Source: Capillimicrobium parvum (lineage in GTDB: Bacteria; Actinomycetota; Thermoleophilia; Solirubrobacterales; Solirubrobacteraceae). Taken from it: a stretch of DNA of 64,000 bases. The DNA is taken from assembly GCF_021172045.1 (NCBI RefSeq), contig NZ_CP087164.1:5889271-5953270 (forward strand), read 5' to 3'. Below are positions 46,586 through 56,025 of this stretch, in pieces. A model generated the notes under the pieces. The model saw nothing but the letters and a program-made list of their open reading frames with translations. It searched no databases and was not told the DNA's origin. A program made the position numbers and the translations under genes. Position 1 is the stretch's first letter, and the number at the start of each line of letters is the position of its first letter.

Positions 46586-47884
46586 TCAGCGGTGCTCGCT
46601 CGTCACCGCATCGAGCGGCGCGCCGCACCGGCGGCAGTACGCGTCGTCGTCGTCGGCGACCATCCCGCAGTCAGGGCAGCGGCGCTCCGGCGGCGGCAGC
46701 GCGCCCATGACCGCCACCGGGTTCGTGTGCCCCCAGGGCTCGAGCACGAGATGGCGGCGCAGGTACACGACCGTCTCGCGCAGCACCGCGGCGATCGGCA
46801 GCGCGAGCAGCGCGCCGATGATCCCGTAGATCTCCGCGCCCGTGAGCAGGGCGAAGATGACCAGCAGCGGGTTGATCCGCAGCGTGTGGCCGAAGATCTG
46901 CGGAGCGACGACGTGGCCCTCGATCTGCTGCAGCGCGATGAAGAAGATGCCGAGCCAGAGCACGTCGAGCGGGTCCGTGAACAGCGCGACGAGCAGCGGC
47001 GGGATCGCGCCGAGGATCGGGCCGACGTACGGGATGAGCTCCATGAGCCCGAAGAAGACCGCGAACGCGAGCGCGTACGTCTTGCCGGCCGGGAAGACCC
47101 CGGTGACGCCGAGGAGGTACAGGCCGATGCCGCAGCCCGCGCCCATGGCGAGGCTGAACAGCAGCTGGCCGCGGACGTAGCCGAACACCGCCGCCTGCAC
47201 GCGACTGGGGTAGTCATCCTCGGGGGTGCCGTCGCCCGGCGGCATCAAGCGCCGCACCAGCGCGCCGATCCGCTCGCCGTAGAGCAGCATGTAGATCGAG
47301 ATCACGACGATCAGCACGAGCGCGAAGCCGGCGGTCGCGATGCTCGTCAGCAGCCCCGTCGCCGTGGAGGCGATGTCGCCGCTCGCGCCGCTGAGCTGGT
47401 CCGACAGCGTCTCGATCGCCGTCTCCCCCTGGCGCTTGACCTGGATGTTGATGTTGTTGTGGTCCAGCCAGGTCTGCAGGTCGGCGAGATGGTCGTTGGC
47501 GTCGTCGACGAGCCCGGGCAGGTCGCGCTGGATGACCCGAGCCTGCTCGGCGACCGGGTTGGCGAGCAGGATGCCGGCGGTGACGAGGACCGCGAGGATC
47601 GCCAGGCACACGCTCGCCACCGCGATGCCGCGCGGGAAGTGCATGTGGCGCTGCAGCCGGGCGACGAGCGGGTTGAGGATGAGCGCGACGACCGCGGCGA
47701 TGATGAACACGAGCAGGACCGGGCCCGCGGCGCGCGCCAGGATCCACAGCGCGACGACCGCCAGCGGGAGGGCGACGAGCTGCACCCACCGGGGCACGAC
47801 GACCGGCCGCGGCGCCGCTGGGGCCGTGGGCTCGTCCGGGCGCTCGGGCGCCTCCTCTTCACGCTCAGGACCGACTCCGCTCAT
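46586..47884 (-). CDS. AI-2E family transporter with C-terminal zinc ribbon
   Basis: 432 residues. Acidic/Pro N-terminal tail of about 30 residues, then the eight-helix AI-2E (PerM/YdiK) core with the long central loop (DLPGLVDDANDHLADLQTWLDHNN) and the conserved PYVGPILGAIPPLLVAL and QQIEGHVVAPQIFG. The last 45 residues form a zinc ribbon (CPDCGMVADDDDAYCRRCG), which is not part of the usual family. Named for autoinducer-2 export, but members act as ion or small-solute transporters; substrate unknown. Confidence 0.88.
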   Translation of the reverse strand: MSGVGPEREEEAPERPDEPTAPAAPRPVVVPRWVQLVALPLAVVALWILARAAGPVLLVFIIAAVVALILNPLVARLQRHMHFPRGIAVASVCLAILAVLVTAGILLANPVAEQARVIQRDLPGLVDDANDHLADLQTWLDHNNINIQVKRQGETAIETLSDQLSGASGDIASTATGLLTSIATAGFALVLIVVISIYMLLYGERIGALVRRLMPPGDGTPEDDYPSRVQAAVFGYVRGQLLFSLAMGAGCGIGLYLLGVTGVFPAGKTYALAFAVFFGLMELIPYVGPILGAIPPLLVALFTDPLDVLWLGIFFIALQQIEGHVVAPQIFGHTLRINPLLVIFALLTGAEIYGIIGALLALPIAAVLRETVVYLRRHLVLEPWGHTNPVAVMGALPPPERRCPDCGMVADDDDAYCRRCGAPLDAVTSEHR

Positions 47885-47907
47885 CGCATCAGGGATGATC
47901 CTCCCCG

Positions 47908-48693
47908 ATGTCGGCTGACGCCAAGATCCTGTTCATCGGCGACGTGGTCGGCGGCCTCGGCCGGCGCACCCTGCTCAGGCTGCTCCCCGGCCTCGTGGAG
48001 CGCCACCGCCCGACGTTCGTCGTCGTCAACGGCGAGAACGCGGCCGGCGGCCTCGGGATCACGCCGAAGATCGCGGACGAGCTCTTCGCCGCCGGCGTCG
48101 ACGTCATCACGCTCGGCAACCACGCCTACCACCGCCGCGAGATCCTGCCCTACCTCGATCGCGAGCAGCGCATCCTGCGCCCGGCGAACTACCTGCGCTC
48201 TCAACCTGGCCGCGGCACGACCACCGTCGAGCGCGACGGGCTGCGCCTCGGCGTGGTGAACCTGTCGGGCAACGTGTTCCTCCAGGCAGGGCGCGCGCTG
48301 TTCCCCGAGGCCGACGCGGCGGTCAACGACCTGCGCCGCACCACGGACCACATCCTCGTCGACGTCCACGCCGAGGCGACCAGCGAGAAGGTCGGGCTCG
48401 GATGGCACCTCGATGGGCGGGTGACCGCGGTCGTCGGGACCCACACCCACGTGCCGACCGCGGACGCCCGCGTGCTGCCGGGCGGGACCGCCTACATCAC
48501 GGACGTGGGCATGACCGGGCCGCGCGGCGGCGTGATCGGGGTGCGCAAGGAACAGGCGATCGAGGCGATGCGGACCCAGATGCCGATCCGCTTCGAGACG
48601 TCCGACGACGACCCGTGGCTCATGGGCGTGCTCGTCAGCTGCGACGGGCCGATGCACGCCACGGGAATCGAGCAGATCCTGCTGCCGGGCTAG
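47908..48693 (+). CDS. YmdB-type metallophosphoesterase
   Basis: 261 residues. Metal-site motifs of the YmdB family are all present: FIGDVVGGLGRRTL, VVNGENAAGGLGITPK, LGNHAYHRREIL (usually GNHxW), HAEATSEK, GTHTHVPTADA and DVGMTGPRGGVIG. In Bacillus YmdB hydrolyses 2',3'-cyclic nucleotides and affects biofilm versus motility choice. Divergent from the AI-2E gene with 23 nt between starts. Confidence 0.92.
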   Translation: MSADAKILFIGDVVGGLGRRTLLRLLPGLVERHRPTFVVVNGENAAGGLGITPKIADELFAAGVDVITLGNHAYHRREILPYLDREQRILRPANYLRSQPGRGTTTVERDGLRLGVVNLSGNVFLQAGRALFPEADAAVNDLRRTTDHILVDVHAEATSEKVGLGWHLDGRVTAVVGTHTHVPTADARVLPGGTAYITDVGMTGPRGGVIGVRKEQAIEAMRTQMPIRFETSDDDPWLMGVLVSCDGPMHATGIEQILLPG

Positions 48694-50450
48694 GAGGCCG
48701 CGAGGACGGGCGCGACGTCGTCGGCCGGCGGAGGCGGCGGTGGCTCGGCCGGCGCGGGCCTGCCCACCGGTTCGCGCGCGAAGAACGCCACGAACGCGAA
48801 CGGCAGCACCCAGATGATGTAGAGGTAGAACCAGTAGGTCATCCCGAGCTGGAGCGCGATGAGGATCGCGCCGGCGATCGCGGCCAAGCCGACCACGTCG
48901 CGGCGCCGCGGGATGAACGCCGCGGCGATCGCGAAGGCGGCGGTGGCGACCTGGAGCGCCTTCTGCAGCCCGTCGAGCCCGCCGTAGTACCCCCACACCG
49001 AGAACGGCGCGCCGCGGTCGAGCTGGAAGCCGACGGTGCGATCCCAGATCAGGCGCAGGTCGCCCTGCAGCCAGACCGGGATCATCGTGATCGCGGCGAC
49101 GACCGCAAACGCCACGGCGAACTTCCCGATCGTGCGGATCCGCGAGGCCGGCGGCGCGCCGTGCGTCGCCAGCAGCGGCGCCAGGATGAGCGGCGCCAGC
49201 TTCGTCGTCGCGGCGAGCGCGCTGAACGCGCCGCGACCGGCCGCGCTCGTGGCCGCGAGCATGGCGCCGATGAGCAGCGCGGCGACCAGCGCGTCGTTGG
49301 AGTTCGTGTTGAGGCTGAACAGCGTGAACGGGAAGGCCGCCCAGGCGTAGGCGAGCACCACGCCGAGCGTCGGCCCGCGGATCCGGCGGCCGAGCAGGAA
49401 CAGCCCGGCCAGGCACAGCAGGTCGAACAGCACCGCCGCACCGTGCGCCGCCGGCAGGTCGTTCCAGCTGCCGCTCCACGGCCAGACCGCCTCGAACGGC
49501 ACGTAGATGAGGTAGTTCGCCGGCCCGTACGTGTCGCCGTGCTCGTTGTCGCGCGGCCAGTCGCCGTAGAGGTCCTGGCCGTGGCTGAGCCGGTCGGCGC
49601 CGATCACGCCCGAGTAGCCGACGTCGATCACGTTCGAGTTCGTGACGTTGAGGCCGATCCGGAAGCCCACGAGGAAGATCGTCGCGACCGCCAGCCAGGT
49701 GACCGGGACGAGCAGCTTGAGCGGCTCCCCGCCCGAACCGCGCCGGTAGCCGATCCACAGCAGGCGGCCGAGGAGGTACAGCAGCGGCGGATAGGTCGTC
49801 GGGACCGACCCGGCGAGGTTGCCGTGGTTGAAGAACGCCAGCGACACGGACAGCGAGCACAGCGCGAGCAGGTCGAGGTGGCGCATGCGCAGCGGCCGGC
49901 GCCAGTCGACGAACGGGGCGACGAAGAGCACGAGCAGCGGGATCCACACGTACAGCGCCGCCGCCTTGCGCCCGAACGCGCCCTCGTAGCCGCGGGCCAT
50001 CGTCCACGCGACCTGCGGACCGGTCCACGCCTCGAGCACCGCGCCGGTGGGGTCCCAGATCGACACCTGGCCGATCTCCTTGCCTTCGGCGAAGAACGAG
50101 ACCTGCCAGCGATTCGCGCCCTTCTGATAGACGCTCACGGTCGTGCGCTTGTGCTTGGCCCGCTCGTCGCGGATCTTCGGCACCCGCTCGGCGATGCGCT
50201 GCGCCTGGTTGCCGGTCAGCCGGTGCAGCGGCGGGCGCTCGTCCATGCTCGACGGCGTGGTGAGCGCGTTCGGGTCGGTCGCCGTGGTGGCCGTCGAGGC
50301 GGCCTTGGCGACGCCCGGCGTGGACGCTGCGGCCGACGGGGCGTTGGCCGAGCCGGCCTGGGACGTCGCGGTCTGCGCCGCCGCCGGTGCGGCGAGGGCG
50401 AGCGCGAGCAGCAGGAGCGCAAGCGCGGCAAGCCTGGTCCGCCGGAGCAT
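48690..50450 (-). CDS. GT87-like polytopic mannosyltransferase family protein with secreted N-terminal domain
   Basis: 586 residues from ATG 50450. A signal-like first helix (LAALALLLLALALAAPAAAQ) is followed by about 120 extracytoplasmic residues with a small alpha/beta module (KRTTVSVYQKGANRWQVSFFAEGKEIGQVSIWDPTG), then about eleven helices including a polyprenyl-phosphate-mannose transferase-like loop (SHGQDLYGDW...GPANYLIYVPFE). This fits DUF2029/GT87-type mannosyltransferases, but the N-terminal domain is extra. Acceptor unknown. A TACGCT -10 box 7 nt upstream supports the start. The stop overlaps the YmdB-type gene end by 4 nt. Confidence 0.78.
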   Translation of the reverse strand: MLRRTRLAALALLLLALALAAPAAAQTATSQAGSANAPSAAASTPGVAKAASTATTATDPNALTTPSSMDERPPLHRLTGNQAQRIAERVPKIRDERAKHKRTTVSVYQKGANRWQVSFFAEGKEIGQVSIWDPTGAVLEAWTGPQVAWTMARGYEGAFGRKAAALYVWIPLLVLFVAPFVDWRRPLRMRHLDLLALCSLSVSLAFFNHGNLAGSVPTTYPPLLYLLGRLLWIGYRRGSGGEPLKLLVPVTWLAVATIFLVGFRIGLNVTNSNVIDVGYSGVIGADRLSHGQDLYGDWPRDNEHGDTYGPANYLIYVPFEAVWPWSGSWNDLPAAHGAAVLFDLLCLAGLFLLGRRIRGPTLGVVLAYAWAAFPFTLFSLNTNSNDALVAALLIGAMLAATSAAGRGAFSALAATTKLAPLILAPLLATHGAPPASRIRTIGKFAVAFAVVAAITMIPVWLQGDLRLIWDRTVGFQLDRGAPFSVWGYYGGLDGLQKALQVATAAFAIAAAFIPRRRDVVGLAAIAGAILIALQLGMTYWFYLYIIWVLPFAFVAFFAREPVGRPAPAEPPPPPPADDVAPVLAAS

Positions 50451-50457
50451 TGGCGCC

Positions 50458-50463
50458 AGCGTA
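50458..50463 (-). promoter_or_regulatory. -10 box (TACGCT) of the GT87-like gene
   Basis: TACGCT ends 7 nt before ATG 50450; fixes the start. Confidence 0.5.
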
Positions 50464-50473
50464 GAGGCTGCAG

Positions 50474-51931
50474 TCAGGACAGTCCGAAGTGCGAGGTGAC
50501 CATCGGCGTGATGTCGCGCAGCGACCACTCCTCGCGCGCGTCGCGGCGGTCGGGCCCCGTGCCGCACCACGCGAGCACGCCGAGGGAGTCGGACGCGTGC
50601 AGAGAGCCGTGGCTGCCGCCGCCGACGTGCGCGACGCCGCCCCAGTCGGCGAACTCGTACGCGGGCGCGGCGCTGAGCAGGACGTCCCCGGCGGTGGGCG
50701 TCGTGAGCGCCGACCACACCCGGGAGAGCGCGTCGGGGTAGGCGGGCGCGAGCAGGCGCCCGTCTTCGATGCGCGCCCCGAGCACGCCGAGCTCGCCGTC
50801 GACGCTCCAGCGCTCACCGCGACGGTCGGCGACGTCGCTGCCCGGGGCGAAGCGCAGCTCGCGCTCGCCCGACGCGATCGCCCCCTCGCCGCTCGAGGTG
50901 CGCCACATCACGAGGTCGACGCCCTCGACGCCGCGCGCCGCGCGCACGAGCCGGGGCAGCAGCGCGCCGCGTCCCTCCTGCACGAGCGCGTAGACCATCG
51001 CCGAGCGCTGGGCCGGGCAGACCGCGACCTCGGCGTCGGCCGCGTTGTCGCCGGCCGGGGCGAGGATCGCGAAGTCCGCGAAGGCGTCGTGCAGGCGGAT
51101 GACCGATTCGACCCCGGTGTGCGAGTGGTCGGCGCAGACGATCATCGCGTGGTCGTCGAGGAACGCGTCGGTCCCGCCGCCCGCCTCGAACAGCCGCATG
51201 ATCTGGCGGTCCGCCTCGGCGATCGACTCGACCTGGGCGTGCGGGCCGTGCTTGTGCGAGTACGTGTCGTTGTCGGGCAGCGACAGCAGCAGGAAGTCGA
51301 AGAGGTCCTCGCGGACGAGGTACTCGCCGACGCACCCCGAGTGCTTGTCGCGCACGCCCGGCAGGCCGAGCTGGGAGCGGCACGGCGTGCGGCGGCTGGC
51401 GAAGACGTCCGCGTAGAACAGCTCGCGCGGGCCGAGCACCGAGTGGCGAAACAGCGTCCGCGCCGCGCGGGCGAGCACGGTGTCGCGCGCGACCTCGTGG
51501 CGATGGCGGCCGCGGTACATGAGGTACGTCGTGCCGGCCGTCCGGAGGTCCGCGTCGTCGAGCTGCTCGAAGACCGTGCGCACGTCGGGCGACAGGTGAT
51601 GGCCGTTCATGTTGTAGACGGTGTCGACGAGCTGGCGGGTGATGCCGAAGCGCCGCGACGCGCTGAAGCTCGAGCCGTATTCGATGTAGCGCGACTCGGC
51701 CCGCGAGTACCAGTTCATCGAGGGGATGTGGTGGCGGTCGGGCCCGCAGCCGGTCGCGATCGAGGCGGCGCAGACCGGCGTGACCGATGGGAAGGCGGCG
51801 ACGAGGTCGTCGACGTAGGCGCCGCGCTCGATGATGGCCTTCATCGCGGGGGCGCGGCCGGTCGCGATCGCGCGCTCGAGCATCGACGGCTTGCATCCGT
51901 CGATGACCGCGAGGACGAGCTTCTTGCCCAC
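50474..51931 (-). CDS. Type I phosphodiesterase/nucleotide pyrophosphatase family protein
   Basis: 485 residues, alkaline-phosphatase fold. Metal and nucleophile residues are visible: VLAVIDGCKP (Asp), FPSVTPVCAASIATG (Thr nucleophile), LSLPDNDTYSHKHG (Asp and His), CADHSHTG (Asp, His) and GGGSHGSLHASD near the end. No signal peptide, so it appears cytoplasmic, which is uncommon for the family; the substrate could be a nucleotide or a phosphonate/phospholipid ester. GTG 51931 shares one base with the stop of the upstream DUF4126 gene. Confidence 0.86.
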   Translation of the reverse strand: MGKKLVLAVIDGCKPSMLERAIATGRAPAMKAIIERGAYVDDLVAAFPSVTPVCAASIATGCGPDRHHIPSMNWYSRAESRYIEYGSSFSASRRFGITRQLVDTVYNMNGHHLSPDVRTVFEQLDDADLRTAGTTYLMYRGRHRHEVARDTVLARAARTLFRHSVLGPRELFYADVFASRRTPCRSQLGLPGVRDKHSGCVGEYLVREDLFDFLLLSLPDNDTYSHKHGPHAQVESIAEADRQIMRLFEAGGGTDAFLDDHAMIVCADHSHTGVESVIRLHDAFADFAILAPAGDNAADAEVAVCPAQRSAMVYALVQEGRGALLPRLVRAARGVEGVDLVMWRTSSGEGAIASGERELRFAPGSDVADRRGERWSVDGELGVLGARIEDGRLLAPAYPDALSRVWSALTTPTAGDVLLSAAPAYEFADWGGVAHVGGGSHGSLHASDSLGVLAWCGTGPDRRDAREEWSLRDITPMVTSHFGLS

Positions 51932-52521
51932 TACCTCAGGATGCGCAGGCCGGCGTACTTCTCGCCGGCCCGGCGCCGGCCGCCGGCGAGCAGCCACGCG
52001 AGGAAGCCGACGAGCACGATCGAGACGGGCGGCACGAGGATCGCCAGCGCGGATCCCACCGCCGACGTGCCGTCCGCGAAGACGACGAGCGAGTCCTGGG
52101 CATGGCGGTCGAGGCGCGCGCGCACCCGGGTGAACAGGCTGCGCACGGCGAGCTGGGCGAACGCGGCGACCGCGATGCCGGCGAGCAGGCCCGGCCACCA
52201 CGCGTAGCCGTGGTCAGCGAGGACGCCCGCGAACAGCAGGCCGCCGACGGCGATCGCGATGCCGCTCAGCGCGGCGCCCAGCGGGCCGGACTCCACGGCG
52301 GCGGCGCCGAGGCGCCGCATCGCGACGAGCGCGACGGCCATGAGCGCGAGCATGAGCCCGAGGAACCAGGCCTTCTCGAGGAAGGCGAAGTCGGTGCCCT
52401 CGTAGTCGACGCCGACGTTGAACCCGGCGAGGACGCCGGAGACGAGCGCGGGCAGGAACGGGCGGATGCCGGCCGAAGCAGAGAGGCCGAGGCCGGTGCA
52501 TATGTCAAGGAAGAGACGCAT
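51931..52521 (-). CDS. DUF4126 family membrane protein
   Basis: 196 residues, about five helices. The start LGLSASAGIRPFLPALVSGVLAG is the DUF4126 signature. Function of the family is unknown; the DNA of these proteins is often next to lipid or phosphodiesterase genes, as here. Divergent from the aminotransferase gene with 39 nt between starts. Confidence 0.8.
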   Translation of the reverse strand: MRLFLDICTGLGLSASAGIRPFLPALVSGVLAGFNVGVDYEGTDFAFLEKAWFLGLMLALMAVALVAMRRLGAAAVESGPLGAALSGIAIAVGGLLFAGVLADHGYAWWPGLLAGIAVAAFAQLAVRSLFTRVRARLDRHAQDSLVVFADGTSAVGSALAILVPPVSIVLVGFLAWLLAGGRRRAGEKYAGLRILR

Positions 52522-52560
52522 CTGTGCGGTACCGTCAAACTACCCGGCGCACCCCGCCTC

Positions 52561-53958
52561 ATGACCACACGTCCTCCCACAGGCTCCCGATCGGCGCGCG
52601 ATCTCGAGCGCTACGCGGCCCTCTTCTCCACCCGCACGAAGGTGATGAAGAGCTCCGCGATGCGCGATCTGATGGCCGTGATCGCCCGCGACGACATCAT
52701 CTCGCTCGCCGGCGGAGCGCCCGACATGACGGTCTTCCCGGCCGAGGTGATGGCCAAGGTGATGTCGCAGCTGGCGGCCGAGCAGAGCGCCCGCGCCCTG
52801 CAGTACGGGCCGACCGAGGGCCTCGAGGACGTCAAGGAGGCGATCATCGAGGTCATGGCCGCCGAGGGCACGATCGGCGTCGACCCGCAGGACATCCTCG
52901 TGACGACCGGCGGCCAGCAGGTCATCGACCTCTTCTGCCGCACGCTCATCGACCCAGGCGACGTGATCATCGCCGAGGCGCCGACGTACCCGGGCGCCGT
53001 TCCCTGCTTCGGCGCCTACGAGGCGGACGTCGTGCAGGTCGAGATGGACAGCGACGGCATGCGCATCGACGAGCTCGAGGCGGTGCTCGACCAGCTCGCC
53101 CGCGAGAACCGACGGCCGAAGTTCATCTACACGGTGCCGACCTTCCACAACCCGGCCGGCGTGACCATGTCGCTGCCGCGGCGCAAGCGGCTCGTCGAGG
53201 TCGCGGCCGAGCGCGAGCTGCTCGTGCTCGAGGACAACCCGTACGGGCTGCTGCGCTACGAGGGCGACCCGCTGCCGACGCTGTACTCGCTCGACGGCGG
53301 CCAGTTCGTCGTCTACCTCGGCACGTTCTCGAAGATCTTCGCGGCGGGCGTGCGGCTCGGCTGGGCGGTCGCCCCCGGCCCCGTCTACCACAAGCTGAAC
53401 ATCGGCAAGCAGGCGGCGGACCTGTGCTCGTCGCCGCTGTCGCAGCTGTTCGTCTCGACCTACTTCCGCACCGGCGAGTGGCCGCAGCTGCTGTCGGCAT
53501 TCAAGGAGCGCTACCACCGCCGCCGAGACGTCATGCTCGACGCGCTGGCCGAGTTCTTCGGCCCGGAGGCGGTGTGGACGCACCCGCAGGGCGGCCTGTT
53601 CCTGTGGGCGACGCTGCCGGACTTCATCGACACCACGGACCTGCTGGCCCGCGCGCTCGAGGAGAACGTCGCGTTCGTGCCCGGCCGGGGCGCCTACCTC
53701 GACGGCCGCGGCGGCTCGTCGATGCGGCTGAACTTCTCCTACGTGTCCGACGAGGACATCCGCGAGGGGGTCCGGCGCATCGGCGCGATCGTCCACGAGC
53801 AGGTCGCGCTGTACGGCACGCTGACCGGTACGGTCGTGCCGAGCTCGCCGGTCGCCGACGAGCGGCCGGCGCCGGGCGGCCCCGATCAGGCGCTGGCCGA
53901 CGTCCTGCACCTGCCGCGGCGCGCGGGCGACGGCCGCCGCGCCGGCTCGTCGGAGTGA
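52561..53958 (+). CDS. PLP-dependent aminotransferase (LysN/MocR-like class I)
   Basis: 465 residues. Fold type I aminotransferase: ISLAGGAPDMTVFP, QYGPTEGLEDVKEAI, VTTGGQQVIDLFCR, YTVPTFHNPAGVTMS, the PLP lysine in LGTFSKIFAAGVRLGW and the substrate-carboxylate Arg in SMRLNFSY. Closest in style to 2-aminoadipate aminotransferase; no winged-helix domain, so not a regulator. The Pro/Arg tail after about residue 420 is extra. A TACCGT -10-like box (52530-52535) precedes ATG 52561. The stop overlaps ddl, suggesting D-amino acid or wall-precursor metabolism. Confidence 0.87.
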   Translation: MTTRPPTGSRSARDLERYAALFSTRTKVMKSSAMRDLMAVIARDDIISLAGGAPDMTVFPAEVMAKVMSQLAAEQSARALQYGPTEGLEDVKEAIIEVMAAEGTIGVDPQDILVTTGGQQVIDLFCRTLIDPGDVIIAEAPTYPGAVPCFGAYEADVVQVEMDSDGMRIDELEAVLDQLARENRRPKFIYTVPTFHNPAGVTMSLPRRKRLVEVAAERELLVLEDNPYGLLRYEGDPLPTLYSLDGGQFVVYLGTFSKIFAAGVRLGWAVAPGPVYHKLNIGKQAADLCSSPLSQLFVSTYFRTGEWPQLLSAFKERYHRRRDVMLDALAEFFGPEAVWTHPQGGLFLWATLPDFIDTTDLLARALEENVAFVPGRGAYLDGRGGSSMRLNFSYVSDEDIREGVRRIGAIVHEQVALYGTLTGTVVPSSPVADERPAPGGPDQALADVLHLPRRAGDGRRAGSSE

Positions 53959-54896
53959 CCCGCGTCGCGGTGCTCAAGGGCGGGCGCTCGCTGGAGCGCC
54001 AGGTCTCGCTGCGCTCCGGCGGCCGGGTCGAGGACGCGCTGGAGCGCCTCGGCTACGACGTCGTCGGCATCGACGTGCGGGGCGACCTCGTCCGCGAGCT
54101 CAAGGTCGTCGAGCCCGCCGTCGCGTTCGTCGCGCTGCACGGCCGGGAGGGCGAGGACGGCACGCTGCAGGAGCTGCTGGAGCTGCTGGGGATCCCCTAC
54201 ACCGGGTCGGGCCCGTCGGCGTGCGCGCGCTGCTGGGACAAGGTGCTGGCCAAGCACCTCATGCGCGACGCCGGCCTGCCGACGCCGGACTTCTACGCGT
54301 TCAGTGAGGCCGCCTTCCGCGAGCTGGGCGCGGCGGACGCCCTGCCGGCCATCGAGGACCGTCTCGAGTTCCCGATCGTCGTCAAGCCCGCCCGCGGCGG
54401 CTCGTCGCTGGGCATCAAGTTCGCCTCGTCCGCGGCCCAGGTGCCCAGCGCGCTGATCGCGGCGTTCTCCTACGACCGCAAGGTCGTGCTCGAGCGCCAC
54501 GTCGAGGGGCGCGACCTGGCGGTGTCGATCGTCGCCGGCGAGGCGCTCCCGGTCGTCGAGGCGGTGCCCAACGACGAGGACTTCTACGACTTCGAGGCGC
54601 GCTACGAGATCGGCCGCACGACGTTCGTGTGCCCCGCGGAGCTCAGCGCGGCCGACACGGCGCGCGCCCAGGAGCTCGCGCTCGACGTGTGGCGGCTGTT
54701 CGGCTGCCGCGGGGTCGCGCGGATCGACCTGATGCGCGACGCGGCCAGCGGCGAGTTGACCGTGCTCGAGGCGAACTCGGTGCCGGGGCTGACCGACACG
54801 TCGCTGCTGCCGCAGGCCGCGGATGCGGCCGGAGTCGGGTTCGACGCCCTGATCGGGCGGCTGGTCGAGCTGGCGCTGGAGGGCGTGACGGCGTAG
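53955..54896 (+). CDS. ddl: D-alanine-D-alanine ligase
   Basis: 313 residues, ATP-grasp fold. N-terminal GGRSLERQVSLRSGG, central WDKVLAKHLMRDAGLPTPDF, ATP loop VVKPARGGSSLGIKFA and C-terminal RIDLMRD...LEANSVPGLTDTSLLPQAA identify Ddl, which makes the D-Ala-D-Ala end of the peptidoglycan stem peptide. GTG 53955 overlaps the aminotransferase stop (GTGA). In the D-Ala subsite the usual Tyr/Ser region is present (VPGLTDTS), so a D-lactate variant is not suggested. Confidence 0.93.
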   Translation: MTRVAVLKGGRSLERQVSLRSGGRVEDALERLGYDVVGIDVRGDLVRELKVVEPAVAFVALHGREGEDGTLQELLELLGIPYTGSGPSACARCWDKVLAKHLMRDAGLPTPDFYAFSEAAFRELGAADALPAIEDRLEFPIVVKPARGGSSLGIKFASSAAQVPSALIAAFSYDRKVVLERHVEGRDLAVSIVAGEALPVVEAVPNDEDFYDFEARYEIGRTTFVCPAELSAADTARAQELALDVWRLFGCRGVARIDLMRDAASGELTVLEANSVPGLTDTSLLPQAADAAGVGFDALIGRLVELALEGVTA

Positions 54897-54985
54897 TCGC
54901 GGGCCCAGGGGTGCCGACCAAGGCCCAGGCGGCTCAAGGTCGGTTCCGGCGCCTGCCGTAGGGAGGCGGGCCCCCTGCGATCTCT

Positions 54986-55477
54986 CTATTGCTCGCCGGC
55001 CGCGAAGTCCTCGGGGGTCACCTGGTCGAGGAAGTCCTTGAACTTCTCGACGACCTCCTCGGTGTCCTCCACGTCGTGTTCGAACTCGATCGCCGACTCC
55101 GCGATGACCTCCTCGGCCGCGAAGATCGGCGCACCGGAGCGTACGGCGAGGGCGAGCGCATCCGAGGGGCGCGAGTCGATCTCCAGCTCGCGGCCGTTGA
55201 CCGTGAGCGTGATCGAGGCGAAGAACGTGTTCTCGCGCAACTCGGTGACCGAGACCTGCGTGCACTTCACGTCGAGCTCGCCGAGCATGTCGCACAGGAG
55301 GTCGTGCGTCATGGGCCGCGGGGTCGACGCGCCCTGGAGCTTCATGAGGATCGCGGCAGCCTCCGGGTGGCCGATCCAGATCGGCAGGAACTTGTTCGAG
55401 TCGACGGCCTTCAAAAGCACGATCGGCTGCTTGCCGACCATGTCGAAGCTCACGCCGTAGATGACCATCTCCTGCAC
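54986..55477 (-). CDS. Bifunctional nuclease family protein (BFN, DUF151)
   Basis: 163 residues from GTG 55477 (ATG 55468 is also possible). The YGVSFDMVGKQPIVLLKAVDSNKFLPIWIGHPEAAAI segment and IDSRPSDALALAVRSGAPIFAAEEVI are the family hallmarks; an acidic UVR-like tail follows. Plant and archaeal members have DNase/RNase activity. RBS GAGGAG (55486-55491) lies 8 nt upstream; a TATCCT -10-like box is at 55512-55517. Confidence 0.9.
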   Translation of the reverse strand: MQEMVIYGVSFDMVGKQPIVLLKAVDSNKFLPIWIGHPEAAAILMKLQGASTPRPMTHDLLCDMLGELDVKCTQVSVTELRENTFFASITLTVNGRELEIDSRPSDALALAVRSGAPIFAAEEVIAESAIEFEHDVEDTEEVVEKFKDFLDQVTPEDFAAGEQ

Positions 55478-55550
55478 TGCGGGGCTCCTCGGTTGCCGGA
55501 GGACTCGTTCGAGGATAGCGCTGCCACAGGCCCGCCCCGGGAGGCCTGGC

Positions 55551-56006
55551 TCAGCCCGCGAGCGCGGCGACGAGCTCCTCCAGGGAGCCGACGACACGGC
55601 CCCCGCTGTGCACGATGAACGCCTGGACCTGGAGATTCACCGCGATGCCGGGCTCGCCGCTCTGGCGCAGGTCGGTGCGCAGGCCGAAGCAGCGCACGCC
55701 GATGCCCGCGGCGAAGCCGACCTCGGACGCGGTGCCGGAGTCGAGCTCCTGGCCGTCGAGGTGGGCGGCGAGCAGCTCACAGCCGCGGATCGCCTCGATG
55801 TTCCGGCGGCCGGCCTCCGCCCAGAGCGCGGCCTGCCCGCCGGTGTGCTGAGCCTCGGCGATCTCGTCGGGGTGCATGAGCGCCCACGGGTCCACCGGCT
55901 CGACCACCTCCCGCAGGGCGGGCAGGTACACGTGCTCGTAGTAGTGACGGCCCGCGGCGCTGAAGCCGAGCGGGCTGGCGATGTAGCAGCGGGGGCGCGA
56001 CGGCAC
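55551..56006 (-). CDS. Nucleoside 2-deoxyribosyltransferase
   Basis: 151 residues. CYIASPLGFSAAG at the start, the loop DPWALMHPDEI and the catalytic-region Glu in GTASEVGFAAG fit the family, which moves deoxyribose between bases in nucleotide salvage. Located between BFN and the S10 carboxypeptidase genes on the same strand. Confidence 0.88.
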   Translation of the reverse strand: MPSRPRCYIASPLGFSAAGRHYYEHVYLPALREVVEPVDPWALMHPDEIAEAQHTGGQAALWAEAGRRNIEAIRGCELLAAHLDGQELDSGTASEVGFAAGIGVRCFGLRTDLRQSGEPGIAVNLQVQAFIVHSGGRVVGSLEELVAALAG

Positions 56007-56025
56007 GCGCGGGACGGTAGTGCGG

